Source: Flavobacterium sp. (GTDB taxonomy: Bacteria > Bacteroidota > Bacteroidia > Flavobacteriales > Flavobacteriaceae). Taken from it: DNA of 64,000 nucleotides. The notes under the pieces were generated by a model that made no database searches, was not told where the DNA came from, and saw only the letters and a list, made by a program, of their open reading frames with translations. Every line of letters starts with the position of its first letter. Position 1 is the first letter of the stretch. The translations under genes and the position numbers were made by a program. Positions 25,361 through 35,413 of the stretch are shown piece by piece. Location of the stretch: the NCBI GenBank assembly GCA_030151255.1, contig JASLED010000020.1:1-64000 (forward strand), written 5' to 3'.

Positions 25361-26677
25361 TTACTCTTTAAACATTTTTTCAAAATCAATTTTTTCTCTT
25401 CCTGGTAAAATTAAATTTAAAATTACACCAATGATAGAGGCTAATGCCATTCCTTCTATCGACAAAGAACTTCCTATGTGAATAGCCGCTCCGCCAATTC
25501 CGATAATTAAAATAACGGATGAAATAATTAAATTTCGCTTTATTTTAAAATCAATATTATTTTCTACAAGCATACGCAAACCACTAGAGGCAATAATTCC
25601 GAAAAGTAAGATAGAAACCCCTCCCATTACTGGCGAAGGAATTGTGGCCAATAAAGCAGTTATTTTACCACAAAAACCAAAAAGAATAGCAAAAAAAGCA
25701 GCTCCGATAAACACATAAATACTAAATGCTCTTGTTATTGCTAAAACACCAATATTTTCGCCATAAGTTGTGTTTGGTGGTCCGCCAATTAAAGAAGCTA
25801 GCATGGTAGCTACTCCATCTCCAAGCATTGATTTATCTAACCCTGGGTCTTTAATTAAATCTTTATTAATTACTTTACTCAATACTAATTGATGCCCAAT
25901 ATGTTCTGCAATTGGTACAATTGCTACAGGCAACATTATAAAAACTACATACCAAGTAATTTCTGGCGTATAACTTACGAACGGAATTGTAAAATTTGGC
26001 ATTTGAATCCAACTGGCTTGTAATACTGGTGCAAAGTTTACTACTCCCATTAAGGCAGAAAAAAGATAACCGCCAATAATTCCGACCAAAACAGGAATAA
26101 CACTTAAAAATCCTTTAGTAAAAATAGCAGCAACAATGGTAATTGACAATGTTACTAATCCGATAGTAACATACATTAAATCATACTCTCCATTTGGATT
26201 ATTGGTAACCATACCAATGGCGGTACTTGCCAATCCTAAACCGATAACCATAATTACTGGGCCTACAACAATTGGAGGTAATAATCGCATTAGCCAATCT
26301 GTTCCAGCTTTTGCAATAATCAAAGCAACTAAAGAATAAATAACTCCTACCAAAAAACTTCCCACCAAATAACTGCCTGCACCCAAATTATTATCGCCCA
26401 ACTGTTCCATTGCTTTAATAGCTATAATTGGATTGATGAAAGCAAAAGACGAACCCAAATATGACGGTACTTTTCCTCTTGTGATAATAATAAAAGCCAA
26501 AGTACCTATACCACTAGATATTAACGCAATTGCCGGACTCATTCCTGTTAAAGTTGGTACTAAAACTGTAGCGCCAAACATTGCAAATAAATGCTGAATA
26601 CTCAATAAAATCCATTGTGTTAATTTTGGTTTTTCATCCACCCTTAAAACAATATCTGTATGATCGTCTTGTTTCAT
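25361..26677 (-). CDS. uraA: Uracil permease, NCS2 (UraA) family
   Basis: A 438-aa inner-membrane transporter with about 14 membrane segments. It matches UraA closely: IQHLFAMFGATVLVPTLTG at the N-terminus, SFAFINPIIA, PVAIVPIAEHIGHQLVLSKV with the conserved Glu and His of TM8, NTTYGENIGVLAITRAFSIY with the substrate-binding Glu of TM10, and PSPVMGGVSILLFGIIASSG. It imports uracil with protons for pyrimidine salvage. A minus-strand TAATTTTG box at 26701-26694 suits a promoter. No pyrimidine gene is adjacent. Confidence 0.88.
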   Translation of the reverse strand: MKQDDHTDIVLRVDEKPKLTQWILLSIQHLFAMFGATVLVPTLTGMSPAIALISSGIGTLAFIIITRGKVPSYLGSSFAFINPIIAIKAMEQLGDNNLGAGSYLVGSFLVGVIYSLVALIIAKAGTDWLMRLLPPIVVGPVIMVIGLGLASTAIGMVTNNPNGEYDLMYVTIGLVTLSITIVAAIFTKGFLSVIPVLVGIIGGYLFSALMGVVNFAPVLQASWIQMPNFTIPFVSYTPEITWYVVFIMLPVAIVPIAEHIGHQLVLSKVINKDLIKDPGLDKSMLGDGVATMLASLIGGPPNTTYGENIGVLAITRAFSIYVFIGAAFFAILFGFCGKITALLATIPSPVMGGVSILLFGIIASSGLRMLVENNIDFKIKRNLIISSVILIIGIGGAAIHIGSSLSIEGMALASIIGVILNLILPGREKIDFEKMFKE

Positions 26678-26736
26678 TCTAAAATAGTTTGGGCAAAATT
26701 AAGTTATTTTGCTGTTTATAACTATTTCTTTTATTA

Positions 26737-27954
26737 TCAATTAGTTCTATTCTTAGAAACTAGATAAGTAACTCCAAAGGCTAACAAAGAAAAGCCCATT
26801 AACGTAAGGAAAAATCCATTCCAATTTTGGTTATTTATAAAAACACCCGTAGAGCTTCCTAACACTGTTGATCCCATATAATAAAAAAACCAATACAGAG
26901 CCGTTGCTGAACTTTTTGCTTTATGGCTTAGTTGAATCACTATTCTACTTGCTACTGTATGTGCGCTAAAAAAAGAAATAGTAAATAAAACTAAACCAAT
27001 AAGTATAATAAACAACGGACTAAACATCATCAATCCCAATCCTAAAAAAACTACAAATAAAGCGCCCATTAATATTTTCTTGGGAGGATATTTATCTGAC
27101 AAAGGACCAGCTATTAAGTTACCTCCAATACCAAAAGCATACATCAAAAAGATAAAAGCAATAATATAATGCGGCAAATGATATGGAGCAGCTTCTAGCT
27201 TAAATCCTAAATAATTATAAACACTTACAAAACTTCCCATTAAACTAATAGCAACAACATACATTGCTATAATTTTTTTATTGCGAAGTAACACCCTCAT
27301 TTGAAGTACTTTTTTGTCAAAATTTACTTTTTTAGGCTTAAAAAAATTAGATTCAGGAAAAACATAATAAAATACAACCGCAATAAGTAAAGCTAAAAAT
27401 CCTATACTTAACACACCAATTCGCCAATTGAACCAATCGCTCATAAGAGCAGCTAAAATTCGACCAAACATTCCGCCAAACGTATTTCCTGCCAAATAAA
27501 AACTAATTGCTGTTCCAATATATTTATGATCTATTTCTTCTGCCAAATAAGCCAATGTAACTGCTGAAACACCCGAAATACAAATACCTTTAGCAAAATT
27601 GATATTAACCAACAACGAAAAACTTTCTACAAAAACAGATGATAAAGTAAGCAAAGTAGACACCACCAAAGAAAACAACATAACATCTCGACGAGAATAA
27701 CGATCGGCAATAAATGCGAATAAAAGTAAACCAATTGCCATACCCAATGTAGAAGCAGATACTAAATAACTACTTTGTGCTGGTGTAATACCAAAGCTTG
27801 TTGTAAGCTCAGATAACAAAGGTTGATAATTATATAACTGTGCAAAAACAGAAATACCAACCAAAAAAATACTCCATTTTATTTTTTTATACCTAACGCT
27901 TCCTTTAGTAGCTTTCTCGACAAAGGTTGATTGAATATCTATAACAGTTGCCAT
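26737..27954 (-). CDS. MFS transporter (YnfM-like)
   Basis: A 405-aa permease with 12 predicted membrane segments. The MFS motif between TM2 and TM3 reads FAFIADRYSRRDVML, and GPLSDKYPPKKILMG repeats it between TM8 and TM9. Overall it resembles the YnfM/arabinose-efflux-type group. The substrate is unknown. The gene is divergent from a LysR-type regulator 94 bp away, the usual layout of a LysR-controlled efflux pump. The promoter boxes of both genes lie in the shared gap. Confidence 0.8.
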   Translation of the reverse strand: MATVIDIQSTFVEKATKGSVRYKKIKWSIFLVGISVFAQLYNYQPLLSELTTSFGITPAQSSYLVSASTLGMAIGLLLFAFIADRYSRRDVMLFSLVVSTLLTLSSVFVESFSLLVNINFAKGICISGVSAVTLAYLAEEIDHKYIGTAISFYLAGNTFGGMFGRILAALMSDWFNWRIGVLSIGFLALLIAVVFYYVFPESNFFKPKKVNFDKKVLQMRVLLRNKKIIAMYVVAISLMGSFVSVYNYLGFKLEAAPYHLPHYIIAFIFLMYAFGIGGNLIAGPLSDKYPPKKILMGALFVVFLGLGLMMFSPLFIILIGLVLFTISFFSAHTVASRIVIQLSHKAKSSATALYWFFYYMGSTVLGSSTGVFINNQNWNGFFLTLMGFSLLAFGVTYLVSKNRTN

Positions 27955-27975
27955 ATTTTTTAATTTTATTTACTA

Positions 27976-28002
27976 CAAAGTTAAGGTTAAGTTCTAAATT
28001 TG
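27976..28002. promoter_or_regulatory. Divergent promoter region of MFS and LysR genes
   Basis: Minus-strand TAACTTTG (27983-27976) faces the MFS gene and plus-strand TAAATTTG (27995-28002) faces the LysR gene; only 11 bp separate them. TTAAGGTTAAGTTCTAA across the boxes fits a T-N11-A LysR site, so regulator binding would affect both promoters. Confidence 0.5.
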
Positions 28003-28048
28003 TAAAAAGGTATTTTTCTATAACATCAATTGATAAAACCGATCGATA

Positions 28049-28942
28049 ATGGAATTAAGACAACTTAAATATTTTCTGAAGGCAAAAGAATTGCTCAACT
28101 TTACAGAAGCCGCAAAAGAGCTTTTTATTTCTCAAAGCACGTTATCTCAACAAATAAAACAATTGGAAGATGAATTGGACATTCCTCTTTTTGATCGTAT
28201 TGGCAAACGCATTTTGCTAACAGAAGCGGGTAATTTATTTGCAGAATTTGCATCAAAAAGTGTTCAGGCTTCTACAGAAGGAAAACTAATGCTAGAAGAT
28301 TTAAAGCAGGTGCAAACAGGCACTTTATATATTGGGCTTACTTGGGGATTAAAATCAATTGTAATTAATACATTTAAGAATTTTATTGCTCATTTTCCTA
28401 AAATAAAATTACAAGTTACTTTTGGTACAACTGCCGAGTTGATGAATGCGCTTTTAAAAAAAGAGATTGACTTTGCCGTTACTTTTTATGAAGGAAAACA
28501 CAGTGATGAGCTTAATTACACTCCTTTAATGCAATCAGAAATGGCTGTTATTGTTTCTGATAAAAGTGAATTAGCAAAACTAAAAAGTATTGGTTTAAAC
28601 GATATAAAAAATCTAAATTTAGCTTTACCTGTAAAAGGTTTTAGTACAAGAGATTTTTTAGATTTACAATTTGATAAATATAAAATTGTTCCCAATATAA
28701 CGTTTGAAACGAACTATACTGATACCATTATAGATTTAGTAAAAACAGGTTCATTTCAAACTATTTTAACCATGGCTACTATTCACGATGAAAATAATAT
28801 TTGTCCTATTCCAATTAAAAATATGAACATGAAACGAGAAGCTGACATTATTACATTAAAAGATAGTTATCAAAAAAAAGCTGCTCAATTTTTTATTCGT
28901 TTATTATTAGAAGAAGATAAAGAAGAATACAATAAACTATAA
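28049..28942 (+). CDS. LysR family transcriptional regulator
   Basis: A 297-aa regulator. The N-terminal winged HTH is canonical (MELRQLKYFLKAKELLNFTE, then SQSTLSQQIKQLEDELDIPL, FDRIGKRILLTEAG). The effector-binding domain from about 90 has the two-lobe periplasmic-binding-like fold (GTLYIGLTWGLKSIVINTF, KEIDFAVTFYEGK). It is divergent from the MFS transporter gene and very probably controls it and itself. The inducer is not predictable. A strong palindromic terminator follows, shared with the aconitase gene on the other strand. Confidence 0.9.
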   Translation: MELRQLKYFLKAKELLNFTEAAKELFISQSTLSQQIKQLEDELDIPLFDRIGKRILLTEAGNLFAEFASKSVQASTEGKLMLEDLKQVQTGTLYIGLTWGLKSIVINTFKNFIAHFPKIKLQVTFGTTAELMNALLKKEIDFAVTFYEGKHSDELNYTPLMQSEMAVIVSDKSELAKLKSIGLNDIKNLNLALPVKGFSTRDFLDLQFDKYKIVPNITFETNYTDTIIDLVKTGSFQTILTMATIHDENNICPIPIKNMNMKREADIITLKDSYQKKAAQFFIRLLLEEDKEEYNKL

Positions 28943-28946
28943 GCAT

Positions 28947-28982
28947 AAAAAAAGCTTCTAACTTAAGTTAGAAGCTTTTTTT
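28947..28982. terminator. Bidirectional terminator between LysR and aconitase genes
   Basis: A continuous 36-bp palindrome AAAAAAAGCTTCTAACTT/AAGTTAGAAGCTTTTTTT that works in both directions for the convergent genes. Confidence 0.85.
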
Positions 28983-28998
28983 ATAAACTATTTTAAAT

Positions 28999-31260
28999 TT
29001 ATTTTCCTGCAGCAATTAAATTTAATGCAGATCCTGCTTTAAACCATTCTACCTGGCTTGCATTATACGTATGATTTGCCATAATAATATCTTTAGATCC
29101 ATCAGCATGAACAAATTCTAATGTTAATGGTTTTCCTGGTGCAAAATCAGTTAAATCCAAGAAGTTAATTGTATCATCCTCTAAAATTTTATCATAATCT
29201 GCTTCATTAGCAAACGTAAGCGCTAACATTCCTTGCTTTTTAAGGTTTGTTTCGTGAATACGAGCAAATGATTTCACCAATACAGCTTTTACTCCTAAAT
29301 GACGAGGTTCCATAGCGGCGTGCTCACGAGAAGAACCTTCACCATAATTTTGATCTCCTACAACAATAGTTGGAATTCCTGCTGCTTTATATTCTCTTTG
29401 CACTGCTGGCACAGCACCATATTCGCCTGTTAATTGATTTTTTACATTATTAGTTAAATGATTAAATGCATTTTCTGCACCAATTAGCATATTATCAGAA
29501 ATATTATCTAAATGTCCACGAAAACGCAACCAAGGTCCAGCCATAGAAATATGATCTGTTGTACATTTTCCAAAGGCTTTAATTAGCAATTTAGCTCCTG
29601 TAATATTTTTACCATCCCAAGCTTGGAAAGGCTCTAATAATTGTAAACGGCTAGAATCTGGTTTTACCTCAACTACAATACCAGACCCGTCTGAAGCTGG
29701 AGCTTGATAACCTGGATCATCAACATCAAATCCTCTTTTCGGTAATTCATCACCTGTTGGAGGGAGTAATTTCACTTCTTCTCCATTGTCATTAATTAAA
29801 GTATCTGTAATTGGATTAAATCCTAAATCTCCCGAAATTGCCAAAGCAGCTACCATTTCTGGCGATGTTACAAAAGCATGTGTATTTGGATTACCATCAG
29901 CACGTTTTGAAAAATTACGGTTGAATGAATGAACAATAGTATTTTTCTCTTGTTTATCCGCTCCTTCACGATCCCATTGTCCAATACAAGGTCCGCAAGC
30001 ATTAGTAAATACTTTTGTTCCCATTTTTTCAAATGTTTCAATAATACCGTCTCTTTCAATTGTAAAACGAATTTGCTCAGAACCAGGATTAATTCCAAAT
30101 TCTGCCTTTGGTGTAATACCATGTTGCACTGCTTGCTCAACAATAGAAGCAGCTCTAGACATATCTTCGTAAGATGAATTGGTACAAGATCCAATTAATC
30201 CCCATTCTACTTTTAATGGCCATCCGTTTGCCTCGGCTTCTGCTCTCATTTTAGAAACTGGAGTTCCTCTATCTGGCGTAAAAGGTCCGTTGATATGAGG
30301 CTCTAATTCAGACAAATTAATTTCTATTAATTGATCAAAATATTTTTCTGGGCTTGCATATACTTCTGCATCTGCTATTAAATGTTCTGCTACTTTATCA
30401 GCTGCATCTACAACATCTTGACGACCTGTTGCAGACAAATATCTTCTCATTGAATCATCATAACCAAAAGTTGAAGTTGTTGCTCCAATTTCGGCTCCCA
30501 TATTACAAATTGTACCTTTACCTGTACAAGACATAGAAGTAGCTCCTTCTCCAAAATACTCAACAATAGCTCCTGTTCCTCCTTTTACAGTAAGAATATC
30601 TGCAACTTTTAAAATTACATCTTTAGGAGCTGTCCAACCATTTAATTTTCCTGTTAGCTTAACACCAATTAACTTAGGAAATTTTAATTCCCAAGCCATT
30701 CCTGACATTACATCTACAGCATCGGCTCCACCAACACCTATTGCCAACATTCCCAAACCGCCAGCATTTACTGTGTGCGAATCTGTTCCAATCATCATTC
30801 CTCCTGGAAAAGCATAATTTTCTAAAACAATTTGGTGAATAATACCAGCTCCTGGTTTCCAGAAACCTATTCCGTATTTATTTGAAACTGATGATAAGAA
30901 ATTGAACACTTCTGAAGATTGTGTTTCTGCAACTTTTAAATCTGTTGCTGCTCCAACTTTTGCTTGAATTAAGTGATCACAATGTACTGTTGTTGGCACA
31001 GCCACTTTTTCTTTTCCTGCGTGCATAAATTGCAATAATGCCATTTGTGCTGTTGCATCTTGACATGCAACGCGATCTGGAGCAAAATCAACATAATCTT
31101 TACCTCTTTCAAACGCTTGTGAAGGAATACCTTCCCATAAGTGCGTGTATAAAATTTTCTCAGAAAGTGTTAATGGACGACCTACCAATTGACGAGCTTT
31201 TTCAACTCTGTCAGGCATTTTTTCGTACATTTTTTTAATCATTTCAATATCAAAAGCCAT
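28999..31260 (-). CDS. Aconitate hydratase (mitochondrial type)
   Basis: A 753-aa [4Fe-4S] enzyme interconverting citrate and isocitrate in the TCA cycle. Cluster ligands are seen in LIGSCTNSSYEDMSRAA and NACGPCIGQWDRE. Other signatures are GMMIGTDSHTVNAGGLGMLA, FSKRADGNPNTHAFVTSPEM and the swivel-domain GDQNYGEGSSREHAAMEPRHL. Length and motifs fit the mitochondrial-type family (AcnM) rather than E. coli AcnA (about 890 aa). A second aconitase, AcnB, lies 1.4 kb away on the same strand. Separate transcripts are indicated by the terminators between them. Confidence 0.93.
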   Translation of the reverse strand: MAFDIEMIKKMYEKMPDRVEKARQLVGRPLTLSEKILYTHLWEGIPSQAFERGKDYVDFAPDRVACQDATAQMALLQFMHAGKEKVAVPTTVHCDHLIQAKVGAATDLKVAETQSSEVFNFLSSVSNKYGIGFWKPGAGIIHQIVLENYAFPGGMMIGTDSHTVNAGGLGMLAIGVGGADAVDVMSGMAWELKFPKLIGVKLTGKLNGWTAPKDVILKVADILTVKGGTGAIVEYFGEGATSMSCTGKGTICNMGAEIGATTSTFGYDDSMRRYLSATGRQDVVDAADKVAEHLIADAEVYASPEKYFDQLIEINLSELEPHINGPFTPDRGTPVSKMRAEAEANGWPLKVEWGLIGSCTNSSYEDMSRAASIVEQAVQHGITPKAEFGINPGSEQIRFTIERDGIIETFEKMGTKVFTNACGPCIGQWDREGADKQEKNTIVHSFNRNFSKRADGNPNTHAFVTSPEMVAALAISGDLGFNPITDTLINDNGEEVKLLPPTGDELPKRGFDVDDPGYQAPASDGSGIVVEVKPDSSRLQLLEPFQAWDGKNITGAKLLIKAFGKCTTDHISMAGPWLRFRGHLDNISDNMLIGAENAFNHLTNNVKNQLTGEYGAVPAVQREYKAAGIPTIVVGDQNYGEGSSREHAAMEPRHLGVKAVLVKSFARIHETNLKKQGMLALTFANEADYDKILEDDTINFLDLTDFAPGKPLTLEFVHADGSKDIIMANHTYNASQVEWFKAGSALNLIAAGK

Positions 31261-31458
31261 ATTAATTTTATTTGAATTTACATTATTTAAGTATTCACAA
31301 ATTACTAATTATTTTCTTATTGATATTTTAAAAAAATGCTAACATCCTCAATTTAAAACGATTCTAACTAAGTATTCGGAAAAATAGCTATTCTAAATAA
31401 ACTTGTATTTTGTTTTATATTATCTTTCCGAAAATATAATTGATTAAAATCCAAACTA

Positions 31459-32034
31459 ATGTCTGAGTTGCTATTAAATCACTTAAATAAATACATTAAT
31501 ATTCCTAATGAAAATAGAGATGCAATACTTGCTTACTTTACGCCAAAAGCATTTAAAAAGAAAGAAATGCTTCTTCAAGTTTCTCAAAAATGTAAACATC
31601 ATTATTTTGTAGAAAAAGGTTGTTTGCGTTTATTTTTTATCAATAATAAAGGAGTAGAGCAAACCATTCAGTTTGCAATTGAAAATTGGTGGATAACAGA
31701 TTATGTTGCTTTTGAAAATCAATTAATTACAGAATTTAGTATTCAAGCCATTGAAAATACTGAAGTTTTAGAAATAGAATATAATGCTCAAGAAAAACTA
31801 CTTAATCAATTTCCTGAATTGGAACGTTATTTCCGATTGGTTTTACAACGTGCTTATTCTGCGTCTTTAATAAGAATTAAATATATTTTTGATTTTGATA
31901 GAGAAGAATTCTATTTGCATTTTAGCAGCAATTTTCCTGAATTTACAAATCGAATTCCGCAACATATTTTAGCTTCATATTTGAATATGACACCCGAATA
32001 TTTAAGTGAAATTAAAAAAAAGCTAAAGTCTTAA
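31459..32034 (+). CDS. Crp/Fnr family transcriptional regulator
   Basis: A 191-aa protein. The cyclic-nucleotide-binding-like beta-roll is at about 30-115 (KKEMLLQVSQKCKHHYFVEK, then GVEQTIQFAIENWWITDYVA). A helix and a short C-terminal HTH follow (NRIPQHILASYLNMTPEYLS, EIKKKLKS). This compact form without Fnr cysteines is very common in Bacteroidota. The ligand is unknown. It lies 63 bp upstream of the AhpD-like gene in the same direction, a pairing that recurs in the phylum and suggests it controls that gene. Confidence 0.85.
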   Translation: MSELLLNHLNKYINIPNENRDAILAYFTPKAFKKKEMLLQVSQKCKHHYFVEKGCLRLFFINNKGVEQTIQFAIENWWITDYVAFENQLITEFSIQAIENTEVLEIEYNAQEKLLNQFPELERYFRLVLQRAYSASLIRIKYIFDFDREEFYLHFSSNFPEFTNRIPQHILASYLNMTPEYLSEIKKKLKS

Positions 32035-32066
32035 ACCAGCTTAAGATTTAAAAAATACATACTTTT

Positions 32067-32074
32067 TACATTTG
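32067..32074 (+). promoter_or_regulatory. -7 box of the AhpD-like gene
   Basis: TACATTTG (TAnnTTTG) 23 bp before the ATG at 32098. It suggests the gene has its own promoter besides read-through from the Crp-type gene. Confidence 0.45.
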
Positions 32075-32097
32075 CAAAGAACATTAAAATTAAAACT

Positions 32098-32532
32098 ATG
32101 CAACGTAGAATTGACATTCAAGAATTGGAGCCAAATGCTTATAAAGCAATGTTTGGATTAGAAAAGTATTTAAGTACTTCGTTGATTTCTAAAACTCATT
32201 TGGAATTAATTAAAATACGAGCTTCACAAATAAACAAATGTGCTTTTTGCATTAACTTACACACACAAGATGCACTAAAACAAGGCGAAACAAATCAGCG
32301 TATTTTTTTACTGAATGCTTGGAGAGAAACTAACATTTTTTCGGAAGAGGAAAAAGCAATTTTAGCTATTACAGAAGAAATTACTTTAATTAGTAAAAAC
32401 GGATTGAGTGAAAATACCTACAATAAAGCGCTAGAATTATTTGACGAAAATTATATAGCACAAGTTATAATGGCTGTAATTACAATTAACGCTTGGAATA
32501 GAATTGCTGTAAGTACGCATAAACAAATTTAA
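32098..32532 (+). CDS. Carboxymuconolactone decarboxylase/AhpD family protein
   Basis: A 144-aa all-helical protein of the CMD/AhpD superfamily. The redox motif is clear: RASQINKCAFCINLHTQDAL (CxxC with following His), with SEEEKAILAITEEITLI and NAWNRIAVSTH. AhpD-type members act as disulfide reductants or peroxidases; for most homologues the substrate is unknown. It follows a Crp-type regulator that may respond to stress or redox signals. The transcript ends at the bidirectional hairpin at 32594. Confidence 0.85.
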   Translation: MQRRIDIQELEPNAYKAMFGLEKYLSTSLISKTHLELIKIRASQINKCAFCINLHTQDALKQGETNQRIFLLNAWRETNIFSEEEKAILAITEEITLISKNGLSENTYNKALELFDENYIAQVIMAVITINAWNRIAVSTHKQI

Positions 32533-32593
32533 AAAGTTTATTATTCTCACACTCTTATGCAGAAATTGTAGCTTTTTGAGAATAACTTCAAAT

Positions 32594-32634
32594 AAAAAAA
32601 CGAGGCAATCTATATAGATTACCTCGTTTTTTAT
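32594..32634. terminator. Bidirectional terminator between AhpD-like gene and acnB
   Basis: CGAGGCAATCT/AGATTACCTCG stem with one mismatch and a 4-nt loop, flanked by A7 and T6 runs. It serves both converging genes. Confidence 0.75.
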
Positions 32635-32650
32635 TTTAAATCTACATTAA

Positions 32651-35413
32651 TTATTTTGTAGAAATCGGTTTAAATTTTGTTAGGTTAATTCCTTCCACAG
32701 AAGCTTTATATTCTTCAATAGACGGAATTCTTCCTAAGATTGCAGAAAGAACAACCACTGGAGTTGAAGCCAATAATGATTCTCCTTTTTTACCATCTCT
32801 ATCCTCTACTACACGCCCTTGGAACAAACGAGTTGATGTTGCCATAACCGTATCTCCTTTGGCTGCTTTTTCTTGGTTACCCATACATAAGTTACAACCA
32901 GGACGCTCTAAGTACATAATATTTTCGTATTCTGTACGTGCATTTTGTTTTGGTAAAATATCACTAAACTCAAATCCAGAATATTTTTGTAAATATTCCC
33001 AATCTCCTTCAGCTTTTAATTCTTCAATAATATTATATGTTGGAGCAGCAACAACTAATGGCGCATTAAATTTTACTTCTCCTTGCGTTTTCTCGATATT
33101 TTTCAACATTTGAGAAACAATCTTTAAGTCATCTTTATGAACCATACAAGATCCAACAAAACCTAAATCTACTTTTTTATCTCCTTCATAGAAAGATAAT
33201 TCTCTAATTGTATCGTGTGTATAGCGCTTAGAAACGTCGTTGTTGTTTACATCTGGATCCGCAATCATTGGTTCTTCAATGATATCTAAATCAATCACAA
33301 CTTCTGCGTAATATTTTGCATTAGCATCTGGTTGTAAGGCTGGTTTGTCTCCAGATTTAATTTCTTCGATACGTTTATTTGCTTTGTTAATCAATCCTTG
33401 TAACACTGCATTTTTGTTATCCATACCTTTATCAATCATGATTTGGATACGGTTTTTAGCAATTTCTAACGATTCGATTAAAGTATCATCTTGAGAAATA
33501 CAGATAGAAGCTTTTGCTTTCATTTCTGCTGTCCAATCTGTAAAAGTAAACGCTTGATCGGCTAATAAAGTACCGATATGAACCTCGATAATACGTCCTT
33601 GGAATACGTTTTCACCATCAAACTGTTTCAACATTTGAGATTGCGTAGCATGTACCACATCACGGAAATCCATATGTTCTTTCATTGCTCCTTTAAAAGT
33701 AACTTTTACCGATTCTGGAATTGGCATAGAAGCCTCACCAGTTGCTAAAGCTAAAGCTACAGTACCTGAATCGGCACCAAAAGCAACACCTTTTGACATA
33801 CGAGTATGAGAATCACCTCCAATAATAATTGCCCACTCGTCAATTGTAATATCATTTAATACTTTGTGGATAACGTCTGTCATTGAATGATATTCTCCTT
33901 TAGGATCGCGTGCAGTAATTACACCAAAATCATTCATAAATTTCATCAACTTAGGAATGTTAGCTTGTGCTTTTTTGTCCCAAACTGAAGCTGTATGACA
34001 ACCTGATTGATAAGCTCCATCAACAATTGGAGAAATAACTGTAGCTGCCATAGATTCTAATTCTTGCGCTGTCATTAATCCTGTTGTATCTTGAGATCCT
34101 ACAATGTTTACTTCAACACGAACGTCTGAACCTGCATGTAAGATTTTTCCGTCAGTTACACCTACTGCATTTTTGTTGAAGATTTTTTCTACTGCTGTTA
34201 AACCTTGTCCTTCAATTGAAATTTCTTTAGAAGGAGCAAAAACTACAGGAGCTGTAATTCCTAATGTTTTAGCAGCAAATGTTTGAATTTTTTTACCAAA
34301 AACAATAGCATAAGAACCTCCTGCTTTGATAAATTCCATTTTTTGAGGAGTTAATGATTTAGACATATCAATTAACTCTTGCTCTCCGTTGTATAGTTTT
34401 TTTGTTTTAGTATTAATTGTCAATACTGTTCCTGTTGCAACAGAATAAACTTCTTCTAAAATTGGATCACCAGCTTCGTTACGAACAACATCTCCATTTG
34501 CATCTACTTTTTTTACCCAGTTTTTAAGGTCGATACCAATACCACCTGTTACATCAACTGTTGTAAGGAAAATTGGAGAAATACCATTTGTACCAGCAAC
34601 AATTGGAGCAATATTTACAAAAGGTACGTAAGGCGATGCTTGTTTACCTGTCCATAAAGCTACGTTGTTTACACCAGACATACGAGAAGAACCTACACCC
34701 ATTGTGCCTTTTTCTGCAATTAGCATAACGCTTGCCTCTGGGTGCAATGTTTGTAATGCTTTAATTTCAGCCTGAGCTTCTGGAGTAATCATACATTTAC
34801 CATGTAACTCACGATCAGAACGAGAGTGTGCTTGATTTCCTGGAGATAATAAATCGGTAGAGATATCACCTTCAGCAGCAATGTAAGTAATTATTTTAAT
34901 TTCTTCTGCAACTGCAGGTAATTCTGTAAAAAACTCTGCTTTTGCATAGCTTTCTAAAATATCTTTTGCAATAACATTTCCTTCGTGATAAGCTACTTTT
35001 AAACGATCCATATCGGCATCGTATAAGAAAACTTGTGTTTTTAATACTTTTGAAGCAGCTTCAGCAATTGCAACATCGTTGCCCAAAGCTAAATCTAAAA
35101 GTACTTCGATAGAAGGACCACCTTTCATATGAGATAATAATTCAAAAGCGAAAGCAGGAGTAATTTCGTTTACCTCTGTTTCTCCTAAAATAATCTCTTT
35201 TAAAAATTTAGCTTTTACACCAGCAGCACTTGTTGTACCAGGTAAAACATTGTAAATAAAAAGGTTTAATGAATCTGCACGATACTCATTATTTGTATCT
35301 TTTATTTGCGCTATAATTTCTGCTAATAAATCAGCACCATCAATTGGCTTAGGGCTAAGTCCTTGATTTTTTCTTTCTTCAATCTCGTTGATGTAATCCT
35401 TGTAAAGGCTCAT
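32651..35413 (-). CDS. acnB: Bifunctional aconitate hydratase 2/2-methylisocitrate dehydratase
   Basis: A 920-aa AcnB. The HEAT-like domain at the N-terminus (ADLLAEIIAQIKDTNNEYRA) is followed by the swivel domain with IAEKGTMGVGSSRMSG, placed before the catalytic domains as in AcnB. Cluster ligands appear in DLGFVGSCMVHKDD and RPGCNLCMGNQEKAAKGDT. SGCHTASVWDKKAQANIP and IIGGDSHTRMSKGVAFGAD are also diagnostic. In E. coli AcnB is the main TCA enzyme and an iron-responsive mRNA binder. A consensus promoter lies at 35560-35589, leaving a leader of about 140 nt with a hairpin. Confidence 0.95.
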   Translation of the reverse strand: MSLYKDYINEIEERKNQGLSPKPIDGADLLAEIIAQIKDTNNEYRADSLNLFIYNVLPGTTSAAGVKAKFLKEIILGETEVNEITPAFAFELLSHMKGGPSIEVLLDLALGNDVAIAEAASKVLKTQVFLYDADMDRLKVAYHEGNVIAKDILESYAKAEFFTELPAVAEEIKIITYIAAEGDISTDLLSPGNQAHSRSDRELHGKCMITPEAQAEIKALQTLHPEASVMLIAEKGTMGVGSSRMSGVNNVALWTGKQASPYVPFVNIAPIVAGTNGISPIFLTTVDVTGGIGIDLKNWVKKVDANGDVVRNEAGDPILEEVYSVATGTVLTINTKTKKLYNGEQELIDMSKSLTPQKMEFIKAGGSYAIVFGKKIQTFAAKTLGITAPVVFAPSKEISIEGQGLTAVEKIFNKNAVGVTDGKILHAGSDVRVEVNIVGSQDTTGLMTAQELESMAATVISPIVDGAYQSGCHTASVWDKKAQANIPKLMKFMNDFGVITARDPKGEYHSMTDVIHKVLNDITIDEWAIIIGGDSHTRMSKGVAFGADSGTVALALATGEASMPIPESVKVTFKGAMKEHMDFRDVVHATQSQMLKQFDGENVFQGRIIEVHIGTLLADQAFTFTDWTAEMKAKASICISQDDTLIESLEIAKNRIQIMIDKGMDNKNAVLQGLINKANKRIEEIKSGDKPALQPDANAKYYAEVVIDLDIIEEPMIADPDVNNNDVSKRYTHDTIRELSFYEGDKKVDLGFVGSCMVHKDDLKIVSQMLKNIEKTQGEVKFNAPLVVAAPTYNIIEELKAEGDWEYLQKYSGFEFSDILPKQNARTEYENIMYLERPGCNLCMGNQEKAAKGDTVMATSTRLFQGRVVEDRDGKKGESLLASTPVVVLSAILGRIPSIEEYKASVEGINLTKFKPISTK

